Assembly (NCBI RefSeq): GCF_000185365.1
Contig: NZ_GL622241.1
Coordinates: forward strand, 2,023,722 to 2,064,797
Direction: 5' to 3'
DNA: 41,076 nucleotides
Source: Enterococcus italicus DSM 15952
Lineage (GTDB): Bacteria > Bacillota > Bacilli > Lactobacillales > Enterococcaceae
Part shown: positions 1 to 9,889 of the stretch, piece after piece
Position numbering within the stretch: the first letter of the stretch is position 1
How the letters are laid out: each line of letters opens with the position of its first letter
The notes under the pieces: generated by a model
Database searches by the model: none
Told to the model about the DNA's origin: nothing
What the model saw: the letters and a program-made list of their open reading frames with translations, nothing else
Made by a program: the position numbers and the translations under genes

Positions 1-72
1 TATGAAACTCAAAATAAGTCCTTAAAAACTAAGTATTTTTGGTTTTAGGTTGAATAATCCTAACTTTTAATT

Positions 73-109
73 TTGTATAAAAATAATAAAAAATAACCAT
101 TTTATACAA
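73..109. promoter_or_regulatory. 10-bp inverted repeat upstream of the ATP-grasp gene
   Basis: TTGTATAAAA (73-82) and TTTTATACAA (100-109) form a perfect 10-bp dyad with 17 nt between the arms. It lies about 30 bp upstream of the predicted -35 box. It could be an operator or a weak AT-rich hairpin from an upstream gene; no regulator can be assigned. Confidence 0.3.
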
Positions 110-139
110 TCAATTTCCATTTACATTCAAGGGTCAAAC

Positions 140-168
140 TTGCATTTTCATTAAAATTCGATTATAAA
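140..168 (+). promoter_or_regulatory. Predicted sigma-A promoter for the ATP-grasp gene
   Basis: TTGCAT at 140-145 and TATAAA at 163-168 are separated by exactly 17 nt, which fits a housekeeping promoter. Transcription would start near 175, giving a 5' UTR of about 57 nt before the ATG at 232. Confidence 0.5.
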
Positions 169-231
169 ATAAGAAATGATTGCGTAATGATGTTTCTACT
201 TCTCATTCACGCTAGAAAGTAAGGTGACACC

Positions 232-1407
232 ATGAAAAATTTTGTTTTGATTTCTCCTCATTTCCCGACGAATTTCCTGCCTTTTTCTGCTCGTTTAAAA
301 GAAGCTGGTATGCATACATTAGGCATCGCTGACGTGGCCTATGAGAGCTTACCTGAGGAACTTCGTCAAAACTTAACAGAGTATTACCGTGTCGATAATA
401 TGGAAGACTATGAACAAGTCTATAAAGCTGTAGCCTTCTTTGCTTTTAAATACGGCAAAATCGATCGCATCGAATCCCATAATGAGCACTGGTTAGCCCT
501 TGATGCCAAACTTCGCCAAGACTTTAATGTCCAAGGCTATCGCCCAGAAGACGTAGCTATTGTGACACATAAGTCAAAAATGAAGTCTGTCTTTCGCAAC
601 ATCGGCCTTCCTGTCGCAAACGGCCGGGTGTTTAGCGACGCTGAAGATGCCCTCTCCTTAGCAAATGATCTTCACTATCCAGTCATAGTCAAACCCGATA
701 ACGGCGTGGGGGCTGGTGACACATTTAAGCTTGATGATGAAGCTGCTTTAACACACTTTTTAGCAAATCATGCACAAGAATCGACCTATATTATGGAAGA
801 ATTTATTCCAGGCGAGATGGTGACCTTTGATGGCTTAACCAACCAAGAAGGTGAGATTGTCTTTTATTCTTCCTTGACGTATAACGCGGCTGTTTTAGAA
901 ACTGTGGAACATGATGAAGAAATGTATTTCTTTTTACCTCGGGAAATTCCGGCTGATTTGATTGAGATGGGGACGAAGATTGTCGCTGGTTTTGGTATTT
1001 ACGAGCGTTTCTTTCACTTTGAGTTTTTCCGCACGTATCCAGACGGTGCCCTCATCCCCTTAGAGGTGAATATGCGCCCACCTGGTGGACCCACAATCGA
1101 TATGTTTAACTATGTCAATGACTTTGACATCTTTAAAGAATATGCAGCCATTGTGACCAAAGATCAATTCGAAGCACCGATTCGCCGTCTCTATAATTGT
1201 GGCTATGTCTCGCGCAAATACGACAAGCACCACTATGCCGTATCAGCTGACGAGTTGTGTCAAACACTAGGATCCGCCTTAATCTCAATCCAGACGATTC
1301 CAGGGATTTTCTCTGCTATTTTAGGGGATGAAGGCTACTTGATTCGCTACCCAGAGATTGACGACTTGTTCAATACCATTCAGCTCATCCGTAAAAAAGC
1401 CGAATAG
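232..1407 (+). CDS. ATP-grasp domain protein (carboxylate-amine ligase-like)
   Basis: The 391 aa protein has the ATP-grasp fold of carbamoyl-phosphate synthase and peptide-ligase type enzymes, which join a carboxylate to an amine or thiol through an acylphosphate. The middle carries a nucleotide-binding stretch (PVIVKPDNGVGAGD, about residues 150-163) and a second ATP contact (EEFIPGEMVTFDG). The metal ligands near residues 265-285 are visible in FHFEFF and in PLEVNMRPPGG. The N-terminal 110 residues resemble a preATP-grasp Rossmann domain. ATG 232 has an AAGGTGA ribosome site about 6 nt upstream. It is followed 39 nt downstream by an esterase gene and probably shares its transcript. The substrate cannot be read from sequence; the esterase partners suggest a small acyl or peptidyl metabolite, which is inference. 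Confidence 0.8.
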   Translation: MKNFVLISPHFPTNFLPFSARLKEAGMHTLGIADVAYESLPEELRQNLTEYYRVDNMEDYEQVYKAVAFFAFKYGKIDRIESHNEHWLALDAKLRQDFNVQGYRPEDVAIVTHKSKMKSVFRNIGLPVANGRVFSDAEDALSLANDLHYPVIVKPDNGVGAGDTFKLDDEAALTHFLANHAQESTYIMEEFIPGEMVTFDGLTNQEGEIVFYSSLTYNAAVLETVEHDEEMYFFLPREIPADLIEMGTKIVAGFGIYERFFHFEFFRTYPDGALIPLEVNMRPPGGPTIDMFNYVNDFDIFKEYAAIVTKDQFEAPIRRLYNCGYVSRKYDKHHYAVSADELCQTLGSALISIQTIPGIFSAILGDEGYLIRYPEIDDLFNTIQLIRKKAE

Positions 1408-1446
1408 CTCGTTTCATTTAAACTACTCAAACGAAGGAGATGCATT

Positions 1447-2185
1447 ATGACCAATGACACATCTTTTTATAGTCAATCACTTAACAGAGAAATGAAGTTT
1501 CAAAAATATGGCTATGCGGGAAAACCCATCCTCGTCTTTCCTTCCTCTGGCGGTAGTTCGTATGAATTTGCTGATTTTGGCATGATTGATGCGTGTCAGT
1601 CTTTTATCGACCGTAGCTTGTTACAATTTTATACCGCAGATTCTTATGATAATGACTCATGGCTGAACTTAGGGTTATCCGGCCATGAAAAAGTCGAAGC
1701 ACATGCTCGTTACGAAGCGTATATTTTGCATGAACTCATCCCTTACATCGCGTACGACAGCCAATGGTACGGCAAAATTGCTGCGACTGGCTGTAGTATG
1801 GGGGCGTTTCATGCGATCAACTTTGCCTTACGTCATCCAGATATCTTTGATTTGAGCATTGCGATGAGTGGTGTCTATGATGCGCGTTTTTTCACGGGTG
1901 AATTTGGTGATGATTTAGCCGTCCATTATCAATCACCACTAGACTATTTGCCGCACACGCATGATGCTTGGTATCTAGATCAATACCGGCATCGTTGCAG
2001 TCGGTCAAGGAGCTTGGGAAGGTCCTCATATCGCGGACACAAATAAGCTAGAACACGTCTTTCAAGAGAAAGGCATTTCTGGTTGGTTTGACTATTGGGG
2101 GCCGGATGTAGCCCATGATTGGCCTTGGTGGCAAAAGCAGTTACCTTATTTTCTGACAGCACTAGCCAATCAAGGAATTATCTAA
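1447..2185 (+). pseudogene. Frameshifted alpha/beta-hydrolase esterase
   Basis: The reading frame from ATG 1447 encodes an esterase of the alpha/beta-hydrolase fold with the nucleophile elbow GCSMGAF near residue 118. It runs true to family until about 1980 (DAWYLDQY), then enters an arginine/serine-rich tail and stops at 2046. The expected C-terminus continues in another frame from about 1982 to a TAA at 2183-2185 (IVAVGQGAWEGPHIADT..., then WFDYWG, DWPWWQKQLPYF). That part holds the late Asp and His expected for the triad. A small indel near 1981-1990 therefore separates Ser from the rest of the triad. The upstream AAGGAG ribosome site is intact. It could be a recent pseudogene or a sequencing error; gene plus tail would give about 245 aa, a normal family length. 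Confidence 0.8.
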
Positions 2186-2187
2186 AA

Positions 2188-2224
2188 AAAGACTAGCGCG
2201 TTGTCACACAACTTGCTAGTCTTT
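2188..2224. terminator. Bidirectional terminator between convergent esterase genes
   Basis: AAAGACTAGC (2188-2197) pairs perfectly with GCTAGTCTTT (2215-2224), with A-runs on one side and T-rich sequence on the other. It sits between the plus-strand esterase remnant and the stop of the minus-strand esterase at 2230, so it can end both transcripts. Confidence 0.75.
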
Positions 2225-2229
2225 ATTCA

Positions 2230-3057
2230 TCATTTCTCAGCAAAAGAAAATGCTAAAAATTCGCCAAAATGATCGGCCCAATACTTTTCAAAATGTTGTT
2301 CATCCGCTAGAATTCTCAGCCAGAGATGATCCATCTCGTGCCCACCTCGTAATAGTGTCTGATAGTACCAGAGTGAGCTATCGATATACGCTTGATTGCT
2401 ATTTTTGTTTAACAATGCTTGGTCGACCTCGTTGCCTTCATCGGTCCCTACTTGGATGTAAACTTTGGTGTCTTTCTGTAAGGGATGTTTGCTCACGAAG
2501 TCTAAAAAGGCTTCCTCTGAAACCCATGAGGCGAGCGAAAAAATCCCTAAAGAGCCGAATACCTCAGGATAGGCCGAGCCCATATACGCCACAATTAACC
2601 CGCCCAGTGAGCTCCCCGCACAAAGCGTATACTCGCGGTCTGGCTTGGTCCGGTAGTGCGTATCAATGTAAGGCTTGACGACTGTCGCTACCCACTCGCT
2701 ATAGACTTGTCCTGCACCTCCACTAAAACCGATTAACGCCTGGTTTTCCACAGATAAAGGCCACGGGGTATACTCATCAAAGCGCGCCTCGCCGGCATTA
2801 TCAATTGCGACAATCAGCATATCAGGGAACTCGGCCGTCTGTTTCAATAAAGGAATCAATTTCCACGAATGACCCGAGTATGCCTCTTTGCTATAAAAGA
2901 CATTTTGACCGTCATGCATATAGACGACAGGGTAGTGTTTTTGCGCATGCTTTTCATAATCTTTCGGTAACAATATCCGCACGCGACGTTGATTACCATA
3001 CGCATCAAGTAAATAATGCGTTTGAATTGGTAAATAATAATGATGATAGTTCTTCAC
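2230..3057 (-). CDS. Esterase D/Fes-like alpha/beta hydrolase
   Basis: This is a putative esterase of the enterochelin esterase/esterase D superfamily, predicted cytosolic with no signal peptide. Visible landmarks are the early PVVYMHDGQNVF segment, typical of the oxyanion region in this family, and the nucleophile motif AGSSLGGL in the middle of the protein. A conserved late GGHEMDHLW supplies the probable catalytic His. An upstream GTG at 3078 would add seven residues but lies directly against its purine tract. GTG 3057 has GAGAGGGG seven bases before it, so I choose that start (275 aa). It converges on the broken esterase and is separated from ilvA by a long hairpin. The substrate is unknown. 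Confidence 0.75.
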   Translation of the reverse strand: MKNYHHYYLPIQTHYLLDAYGNQRRVRILLPKDYEKHAQKHYPVVYMHDGQNVFYSKEAYSGHSWKLIPLLKQTAEFPDMLIVAIDNAGEARFDEYTPWPLSVENQALIGFSGGAGQVYSEWVATVVKPYIDTHYRTKPDREYTLCAGSSLGGLIVAYMGSAYPEVFGSLGIFSLASWVSEEAFLDFVSKHPLQKDTKVYIQVGTDEGNEVDQALLNKNSNQAYIDSSLWYYQTLLRGGHEMDHLWLRILADEQHFEKYWADHFGEFLAFSFAEK

Positions 3058-3125
3058 ATCCTGACCCCTCTCGTTCACCCTTTTCTTTTATTGTAACAGT
3101 TTTTTTCTGTTGTCATGGAAAGTGC

Positions 3126-3218
3126 AAAAAGAGGTTGTGTCAAAAGCGAATTTCTCGGCGATTACTCAAAAATTTTGAACGGATCGACCGAAGACGCTTT
3201 TGTCACAGCCTCTTTTTT
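3126..3218 (-). terminator. Long imperfect hairpin terminating the ilv operon
   Basis: AAAAAGAGGTTGTGTCAAAAGCG (3126-3148, one base longer arms pair on) matches the reverse complement of 3195-3218 with a single mismatch. This gives a stem of about 23 bp around a 46-nt loop that can itself fold (TCGGCGAT with ATCGACCGA). The stem overlaps the ilvA stop codon at 3217-3219. On the minus strand it is followed by a T-run, as expected for a Rho-independent terminator. The size is larger than a simple terminator and could also reflect a small palindromic repeat element. Confidence 0.65.
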
Positions 3219-4500
3219 AAACCAATAAGGTATATAAGGATTGATTTTCGCTTAGATCAATAAAATTTGGATCAAAGCGAGCAATATTTTGTCTGAGCGG
3301 ATGAATTGCTTCTCGCTGTTTTAATTGAATACCAATGACAACCGGTCCTGTCCCTCGATTGACTTTTTTTGTGTACTCAAAACGAGTAATATCATCCTCT
3401 GGTCCCAAAATATCTGTTACAAACTCACGTAATGCGCCTGGTCGTTGAGGGAAATTTACTAAGAAGTAATGTTTTAACCCTTGATAAATTAATGAACGCT
3501 CATCGATTTCTTCCATCCGACTAATATCATTATTCCCACCACTAATGACACAAACAATGGTTTTTCCTTTGATTTCTTCTTTTAGTTGATCTAAGACTGC
3601 TACTGTCAATGCGCCTGCAGGTTCGGCGACGATCGCTTGCTTGCTATATAATTCTAGAATTGTCGTACAGACCTGTCCTTCATCTACAGCATCCATGTGA
3701 TCGACATAAGCCTGAGTGTGGCTAAAAGTGAGTGTCCCAACTTCTTGTACTGCTGCACCATCGACAAACTTATCAATGGTCGGCAAGTGGACGGGGTGGC
3801 CTTCGTCTAACGCGCGTCGCATTGATTGCGCGCCAGCCGGTTCGACACCTATGATTTTCGTCGTTGGTGAGGTCGCTTTGACATAAGTGGCGATTCCACT
3901 AATTAAGCCGCCACCACCTACTGCAGCGAATACATAGTCGATTTCCAGCTGTTGCTTGGCCGCGTCTTGCATCATTTCGACAGCAAGAGTCCCTTGGCCG
4001 GCTATAATATCTGGGTGATTGAACGGATCAATAAATGGCAATTGCTGAGCCGTAGCATATTCCTTGGCAGCGGCAGCCGCCTCATCAAATGTATCACCAA
4101 TTAAGCGAACCTCAATGTGATCTCCACCGAAAAATTGAACCTGAGAAATTTTTTGATTAGGCGTTGGTGTGGGCATAAAAATCACACCTGGAATTTTCAT
4201 CTCTTGACATGTATACGCCACACCTTGTGCATGGTTGCCTGCACTTGCACAGACAACGCCCCGTGCCACTTCACGAAATGGCCGATTTTTAATTGCGTAA
4301 TAGGCACCTCTTAATTTGAACGAGCGTACTTTTTGCAAATCTTCTCGTTTTAAATAAACTTGGCAATCATATTTTTCAGATAGGTAGCGATCAAATTGTA
4401 GTGGTGTATGGGTCACTGAATCTCGAATCGTTTCGTAGGCCTCTTCAATCGCTGTTCGCGTCACTAACGCATCTTCCCCTTTAGCCTGAGCTGTACTCAC
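3217..4500 (-). CDS. ilvA: Threonine dehydratase (threonine ammonia-lyase, biosynthetic)
   Basis: IlvA deaminates L-threonine to 2-oxobutanoate, the committed step to isoleucine. The PLP lysine lies in SFKLRGA (Lys62 counted from the chosen start). Further landmarks are [11 protein letters not shown], the phosphate-binding [10 protein letters not shown], and a C-terminal ACT-like regulatory domain from about residue 340 ([17 protein letters not shown]). Only one ACT-like domain is present, as in the short Firmicutes form of about 420 aa. A GTG at 4509 overlaps its own AAGGGAG; the GTG at 4500 sits 8 nt behind that site, so I prefer it. It is the last gene of ilvDBHCA, 19 nt or so after ilvC. 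Feedback inhibition by isoleucine is expected from the family, not shown here. Confidence 0.93.
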   Translation of the reverse strand: MSTAQAKGEDALVTRTAIEEAYETIRDSVTHTPLQFDRYLSEKYDCQVYLKREDLQKVRSFKLRGAYYAIKNRPFREVARGVVCASAGNHAQGVAYTCQEMKIPGVIFMPTPTPNQKISQVQFFGGDHIEVRLIGDTFDEAAAAAKEYATAQQLPFIDPFNHPDIIAGQGTLAVEMMQDAAKQQLEIDYVFAAVGGGGLISGIATYVKATSPTTKIIGVEPAGAQSMRRALDEGHPVHLPTIDKFVDGAAVQEVGTLTFSHTQAYVDHMDAVDEGQVCTTILELYSKQAIVAEPAGALTVAVLDQLKEEIKGKTIVCVISGGNNDISRMEEIDERSLIYQGLKHYFLVNFPQRPGALREFVTDILGPEDDITRFEYTKKVNRGTGPVVIGIQLKQREAIHPLRQNIARFDPNFIDLSENQSLYTLLV

Positions 4501-4519
4501 TTGTTCCACTCCCTTGTGA

Positions 4520-5542
<1,023 letters not shown>

Positions 5543-5567
5543 TTATTTATTCAAAAAGCAGCTATGC

Positions 5568-6047
5568 TTAGTGACCTCTTGTAAACCCAGTGGCGCCTGT
5601 GCGTGCGAGTTGTTTGATGCCATATGGCGCGACAACTTCGACAAACGCTTGAATTTTTTCGCTGGTGCCAACGACTTGTATCACGATTGTCTTTGAGCTT
5701 ACGTCGATGACATTGGCCCGAAACGGCTCAATCATCGAGAATATCTCCGCTCTGACTGCTGCGGGAGCATTCACTTTGACCAGTGCAAGCTCTCTTTCAA
5801 CATGACTCTCATCTGTAATATCCGAAACTTTGATAACATCAATCAGCTTGTTCAGCTGCTTGGTGACTTGCTCTGCTTCCGCTAAATGATCCACTTGTAT
5901 CACGATGGTAATCCGAGAAGTATGATTCTGTTCGGTATGACCGACTGAGATGCTTTCAATGTTGACTTGTCGGCGACTAAGGACACCACTAAAGCGATTC
6001 AAAACACCACTTGTATTGTTGACTGTTGCTGTTACGATTCGTCTCAT
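5568..6047 (-). CDS. ilvH: Acetolactate synthase small (regulatory) subunit
   Basis: This is the ACT-domain regulatory subunit that activates the IlvB catalytic subunit and confers valine feedback inhibition in characterised relatives. At 159 aa it has normal length. The N-terminal ACT domain (residues 3-75) contains NNTSGVLNRFSGVLSRR, with the conserved Asn and Gly turn that binds valine in E. coli IlvH. A second domain follows (ELALVKVNAP onward). Its ATG directly follows the ilvB stop, so the two subunits are probably translationally coupled and made in balanced amounts. Confidence 0.94.
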   Translation of the reverse strand: MRRIVTATVNNTSGVLNRFSGVLSRRQVNIESISVGHTEQNHTSRITIVIQVDHLAEAEQVTKQLNKLIDVIKVSDITDESHVERELALVKVNAPAAVRAEIFSMIEPFRANVIDVSSKTIVIQVVGTSEKIQAFVEVVAPYGIKQLARTGATGFTRGH

Positions 6048-7742
6048 TTAGTCCACCCCCAGCATTTGATGATTGGCTTTTCCGGCAGGTACCATCGGCA
6101 AGACGTGCTCTGTCGGTGATACGAGAACCTCGATGACCATCGGACCTTGATAATGAAAGGCTTCGGTCAACTCTTCTTCAAAAGTCGCAGGGTCAGTTAG
6201 TCGTACTCCTTTGATGCGGTAGGCTTGTGCCAATTGCACAAAATCCGGTTGTTCATCAAAGGTTGACTCCGATCTTCTTCCCTCAAAAAAGCTCTCTTGC
6301 CACTGGCGAACCATTCCTAGCGATTGATTGTTTAGCAATACGACTTTAATTGGTAGGTTGTATTGATTTAAAATAGCTAGCTCTTGATTGGTCATTTGGA
6401 AGCCACCATCACCAACGAACAGTACGACTTCTTTGTCTGGCTGACCAATTTTAGCACCGACCGCAGCCGGAATCCCATACCCCATCGTGCCTAGACCACC
6501 GCTCGTAACGAGTTGATGATCATAGTGGAAAGGATAAAACTGCGCTGCCCACATTTGGTGTTGGCCTACATCGGTCACGACGATTGCTTCGCCGTTTGTT
6601 AATTCACCGATTTTTTCAATCACCCGTTGTGGCTTGATTTCTTCTGTTTGTGTCCGATCAAAGTTAAATGGATGACGCTGTTTGCGCAATGCATTTAATT
6701 TCAGCCAATCCTGACGAGGTTCGATTTCATCGTCCATCGCTAATAGCGCCTGTAAGGTCTGCTTAATATCGGCAACAATTGGAATAGTTGTCTCAATGAC
6801 TTTTCCAATTTCGGCTGGATCAATATCCACATGTACAACCTTGGCATTTGGCACAAATTCTTTTGGTGAACTGGCGAGACGATCATCAAAGCGTGAACCA
6901 AAGTTTATTAGTAAATCACAATCGGTTAACGCCATATTGGCAGCAAAGGAGCCATGCATGCCTCCCATCCCTAAGAAAAGTGGGTGTTCTGTCGGCATGA
7001 CACCTAAACCGAGCAAGGTCGCTAACGTCGGTAGCTGATACCGTTCAACAAAGGTTTGTAACTCTTTTGCAGCTTGGGCATGAATCACTCCAGCCCCGAC
7101 AAGTACCAATGGTTTTTCTGCTACTTTTAGTGCTTCCATCACTTTTTTCAGTTGCAATTGATTTGGCTGTGTCGTAGGTTGATAATTTGGCAAGTGGACT
7201 TTTTTTGCAGCTTCAGGTACCGTCCGAGCAATACTCATATCTTTTGGCAAATCAATCACGACTGGTCCTTTACGTCCGGTTGTTGCTAAATGAAAGGCTT
7301 CTTTGACGATTCGCGGCAAGTCTTCTACCGCGCGTACTTGATAATTGTACTTTGTAATAGGCATGGTAATACCAGTAATATCCGCTTCTTGAAAGGCATC
7401 TTTGCCGATTCCTGGTGTTGCTACTTGACCGGTAATGACGACCATGGGCACTGAATCACTCATCGCATCAGCAATGCCGGTAATTGCATTCGTCGCACCC
7501 GGTCCACTGGTGACTAAGACGACACCGGGCTTGCCAGTTACTTTGGCATATCCTTCCGCCGCATGAGTCGCCCCTTGCTCGTGACGAGTCAAAATGTGTT
7601 TGACTCCTTCGTAAGAATAGAGTGCATCATACAGTGGCAAGACTGCACCACCAGGATAGCCAAAAATGTATTCTGTTCCTTCCGCTTTTAAGCTATCTAA
7701 AAGTATCTGAGCACCAGATTTCATCTGATTTTGCTGATCCAT
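6048..7742 (-). CDS. ilvB: Acetolactate synthase large (catalytic) subunit
   Basis: IlvB is the ThDP-dependent enzyme that condenses two pyruvates, or pyruvate and 2-oxobutanoate. At 564 aa it has the three-domain layout of the family. The catalytic glutamate is Glu55 in LTRHEQGATHAAEGYA. The ThDP/Mg motif GDGGFQMTNQEL...NN is near residues 440-470. The central FAD-binding-like domain is present, as expected for anabolic acetohydroxyacid synthase rather than catabolic AlsS. The adjacent ilvH supports the anabolic assignment. It lies 11 nt downstream of ilvD. Confidence 0.95.
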   Translation of the reverse strand: MDQQNQMKSGAQILLDSLKAEGTEYIFGYPGGAVLPLYDALYSYEGVKHILTRHEQGATHAAEGYAKVTGKPGVVLVTSGPGATNAITGIADAMSDSVPMVVITGQVATPGIGKDAFQEADITGITMPITKYNYQVRAVEDLPRIVKEAFHLATTGRKGPVVIDLPKDMSIARTVPEAAKKVHLPNYQPTTQPNQLQLKKVMEALKVAEKPLVLVGAGVIHAQAAKELQTFVERYQLPTLATLLGLGVMPTEHPLFLGMGGMHGSFAANMALTDCDLLINFGSRFDDRLASSPKEFVPNAKVVHVDIDPAEIGKVIETTIPIVADIKQTLQALLAMDDEIEPRQDWLKLNALRKQRHPFNFDRTQTEEIKPQRVIEKIGELTNGEAIVVTDVGQHQMWAAQFYPFHYDHQLVTSGGLGTMGYGIPAAVGAKIGQPDKEVVLFVGDGGFQMTNQELAILNQYNLPIKVVLLNNQSLGMVRQWQESFFEGRRSESTFDEQPDFVQLAQAYRIKGVRLTDPATFEEELTEAFHYQGPMVIEVLVSPTEHVLPMVPAGKANHQMLGVD

Positions 7743-7753
7743 AATTGGCCTCC

Positions 7754-9445
7754 TTAATCAATTAAGTCCTCAGGTAGCTGCATCACACCACCTGTATGAG
7801 CAGATGTCACCAGCGCAGTATAGCGTGCGAGCCAACCTGATTTTACTTTTGCTTTGAATTTTGGTACTTGATCCATGCGTTCAGTGATTTCTTCATCAGA
7901 TAACGCGACATTTAATGTACGGTTCACTAAGTCAATCGTTATTTCATCACCATCTTTGATTGCAGCAATTGGTCCACCTGCAGCTGCTTCTGGCGAAATG
8001 TGACCGATAGCAATTCCTCGTGTGGCACCTGAGAAACGACCATCTGTAATTAATGCGACATCTTTCCCTAAGCCGCGACCGACAATACTTGAAGTCGGTG
8101 CGAGCATTTCCGGCATACCTGGACCACCTTTTGGTCCTTCATAGCGAATGACCACCACATGTCCTTTTTGGACGGTATTATTATCAATTGCCGCAACGGC
8201 TTCATCATGTGAGCCAAAGCAGATGGCTTTTCCTTTGAAGACCTTGATTGAAGGATCGACACCACCGACTTTGATGACACTTCCTTTTGGTGCGATGTTG
8301 CCGTATAAGATTGATAACCCACCGACTGGACTATATGGATTTTCTTTTGGATGAATAACTTCAGGATTTTTAATGGTTGCTTCAGCGACATTTTCTCGAA
8401 TCGTTTTACCTGATACGGTCATGCGATCTGGGTGGATGCAGCCGTCAATAGAGACTAGCTCATTGATAATCGCCGATACCCCACCTGCTTCATGCACATC
8501 ATGCATCGAATATTGTGATGATGGTGCAATTTTTGATAAGTAAGGTACACGCTTAGCAATCTCGTTGATGTCTTCTAAGCGGTAATCAATTTGAGCTTCA
8601 TTGGCAATGGCTAACGTATGTAAGACCGTATTTGTCGAACCACCCATCGCCATATCTAACGCAAACGCATCATCAATGGCTTCTTTGGTTACAATGTCCC
8701 GTGGCTTAATTTGTTTTTTCACTAGGTCCATTAAATGGAACGCTGATTGACGAACAAGATCACGACGTTCATCCGAGACAGCAAGCACCGTCCCATTACC
8801 CGGTAAGGCCATACCTAATATTTCCATTAGGCAATTCATGGAGTTCGCCGTAAACATACCAGCGCATGAGCCACATGTCGGACAAGCATTTTGTTCTAAA
8901 GCTTTAAATTCTTCTTCCGTCATTTGACCATCTTTAAAGGCACCGACTGCTTCAAACATCGTCGATAGTGTCGCTGTATGTCCCCGTGGATCAACCCCAG
9001 CTTTCATCGGACCGCCTGAACAAAAGATAGCTGGTACATTGGTCCGCATCGCTGCTAATAACATTCCTGGGGTAATTTTGTCACAGTTTGGAATATAAAA
9101 GACACCGTCAAACCAGTGAGCATTGATGACTGTCTCCGCTGAATCGGCAATCAATTCACGACTTGGTAATGAATAGCGCATGCCGATATGTCCCATCGCA
9201 ATCCCATCGTCTACGCCAATGGTATTAAATTCAAAAGGAATCCCTCCTGCTTCACGAATCGCTTCTTTTGCGACATCGGCTAATTCTCGCAAATGCACAT
9301 GTCCTGGCACAATATCAATATAAGAGTTACAGATGGCTATAAATGGTTTTTGCATATCTCGTGCGCTTTTTACGTGTCCGGTTGCGTATAGTAAACTTCT
9401 TGCAGGTGCTGCTTCAATTCCTTTTTTTATTTGATCACTTCGCAT
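7754..9445 (-). CDS. ilvD: Dihydroxy-acid dehydratase
   Basis: IlvD dehydrates dihydroxyisovalerate and dihydroxymethylvalerate to the 2-oxo acid precursors of valine/leucine and isoleucine. The 563 aa protein has the cluster-binding cysteines in NCDKITPGM and [12 protein letters not shown], and the ligand-rich [12 protein letters not shown] motif near the C-terminal third. It is an Fe-S enzyme by family knowledge. It is the first structural gene of the operon; its ATG follows a GGAAGAGAG ribosome site and lies just downstream of a terminator hairpin, so expression depends on attenuation. Confidence 0.96.
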   Translation of the reverse strand: MRSDQIKKGIEAAPARSLLYATGHVKSARDMQKPFIAICNSYIDIVPGHVHLRELADVAKEAIREAGGIPFEFNTIGVDDGIAMGHIGMRYSLPSRELIADSAETVINAHWFDGVFYIPNCDKITPGMLLAAMRTNVPAIFCSGGPMKAGVDPRGHTATLSTMFEAVGAFKDGQMTEEEFKALEQNACPTCGSCAGMFTANSMNCLMEILGMALPGNGTVLAVSDERRDLVRQSAFHLMDLVKKQIKPRDIVTKEAIDDAFALDMAMGGSTNTVLHTLAIANEAQIDYRLEDINEIAKRVPYLSKIAPSSQYSMHDVHEAGGVSAIINELVSIDGCIHPDRMTVSGKTIRENVAEATIKNPEVIHPKENPYSPVGGLSILYGNIAPKGSVIKVGGVDPSIKVFKGKAICFGSHDEAVAAIDNNTVQKGHVVVIRYEGPKGGPGMPEMLAPTSSIVGRGLGKDVALITDGRFSGATRGIAIGHISPEAAAGGPIAAIKDGDEITIDLVNRTLNVALSDEEITERMDQVPKFKAKVKSGWLARYTALVTSAHTGGVMQLPEDLID

Positions 9446-9472
9446 GTCTCTCTCTTCCTTTCCTCACTTAAC

Positions 9473-9522
9473 AAAAAAAGCATCCCACAAAATCATGTGG
9501 GATGCTGTCAGTCAGAATCCCA
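9473..9522 (-). terminator. ilv attenuator: terminator and competing antiterminator
   Basis: On the minus strand, an 11-bp perfect stem (arms 9479-9489 and 9496-9506) is followed by seven T (9473-9479 complement), a strong intrinsic terminator just before ilvD. The 5' arm of that stem contains ATCCCA (9498-9503), which can instead pair with TGGGAT at 9517-9522 to form an antiterminator. The loop between holds TGACTGA (9508-9514), complementary to TCAGTCA inside the leader peptide codons (9603-9609). The pieces fit ribosome-stalling control by branched-chain aminoacyl-tRNA. Confidence 0.8.
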
Positions 9523-9573
9523 TCAAAAGCGAATAGGACTCGAACTGTCTCAGTAAAAAACCTGAAAAACATT

Positions 9574-9633
9574 CTAAGCCCTGGTGCTAATTAATAAGAT
9601 AATGACTGATTCAATTTTTGGATACTTATTCAT
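9574..9633 (-). CDS. ilv operon leader peptide
   Basis: A 19-codon reading frame encodes MNKYPKIESVIILLISTRA and ends in TAG. Six consecutive residues are Val, Ile, Ile, Leu, Leu, Ile, exactly the end products of the downstream operon. The ATG is preceded by TTAGGAGCAGGGGCT, a good ribosome site with about 9 nt spacing. It lies 68 nt upstream of the attenuator stem and 128 nt before ilvD. Stalling at the VIILLI codons would cover TCAGTCA and so leave the antiterminator free. The design resembles the leu-ilv leader of Lactococcus lactis. No T-box sequence was found, so ribosome-mediated attenuation is the better reading. Confidence 0.82.
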   Translation of the reverse strand: MNKYPKIESVIILLISTRA

Positions 9634-9671
9634 AGCCCCTGCTCCTAACTGGATTCTTTTTTAACGTTTGA

Positions 9672-9728
9672 ATTATCTGTCAATTTGTAAGTTGTTGTCA
9701 GTTTATAGTTTCTTTCTACCAAAGTCAA
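9672..9728 (-). promoter_or_regulatory. Candidate ilv operon promoter(s)
   Basis: Two overlapping candidates are seen on the minus strand. One is TTGACT (9723-9728) with TAAACT (9700-9705) at 17-nt spacing. The other is CTGACA (9696-9701) with GATAAT (9672-9677) at 18 nt. Either would place the leader peptide about 30-60 nt from the start of the RNA. I see no recognisable element in the AT-rich stretch 9740-9838. Confidence 0.4.
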
Positions 9729-9839
9729 CTCTTTTTTTCATTTTATTTTTAAATGATTTTAATCTTTCTCTCAAAATATTTGTTTTCTTCGGCAATATAT
9801 TAGAATGGCTATAAATAATTTATCCGAGTTATAGAAAGA

Positions 9840-9877
9840 AAAATAGTTATCCTCGTTTAATTGGGAATAACTATTTT
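9840..9877 (-). terminator. Terminator downstream of dat
   Basis: AAAATAGTTAT (9840-9850) pairs with ATAACTATTTT (9867-9877) in an 11-bp stem. On the minus strand it is followed by TTTTTCTTTC. It closes the hisF'-hisI-hisE-dat transcript. Confidence 0.65.
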
Positions 9878-9889
9878 TAATTGAAAATT

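Noticed and set aside
2250-2678. A 142-codon plus-strand frame within the esterase gene
   Set aside because: It is antisense to a well-supported esterase with catalytic motifs and shows no family resemblance.
9473-9760. T-box riboswitch upstream of ilvD
   Set aside because: I found no T-box core such as GGTGGNACC and no stem I specifier loop. The leader peptide and pairing pattern explain the region better.
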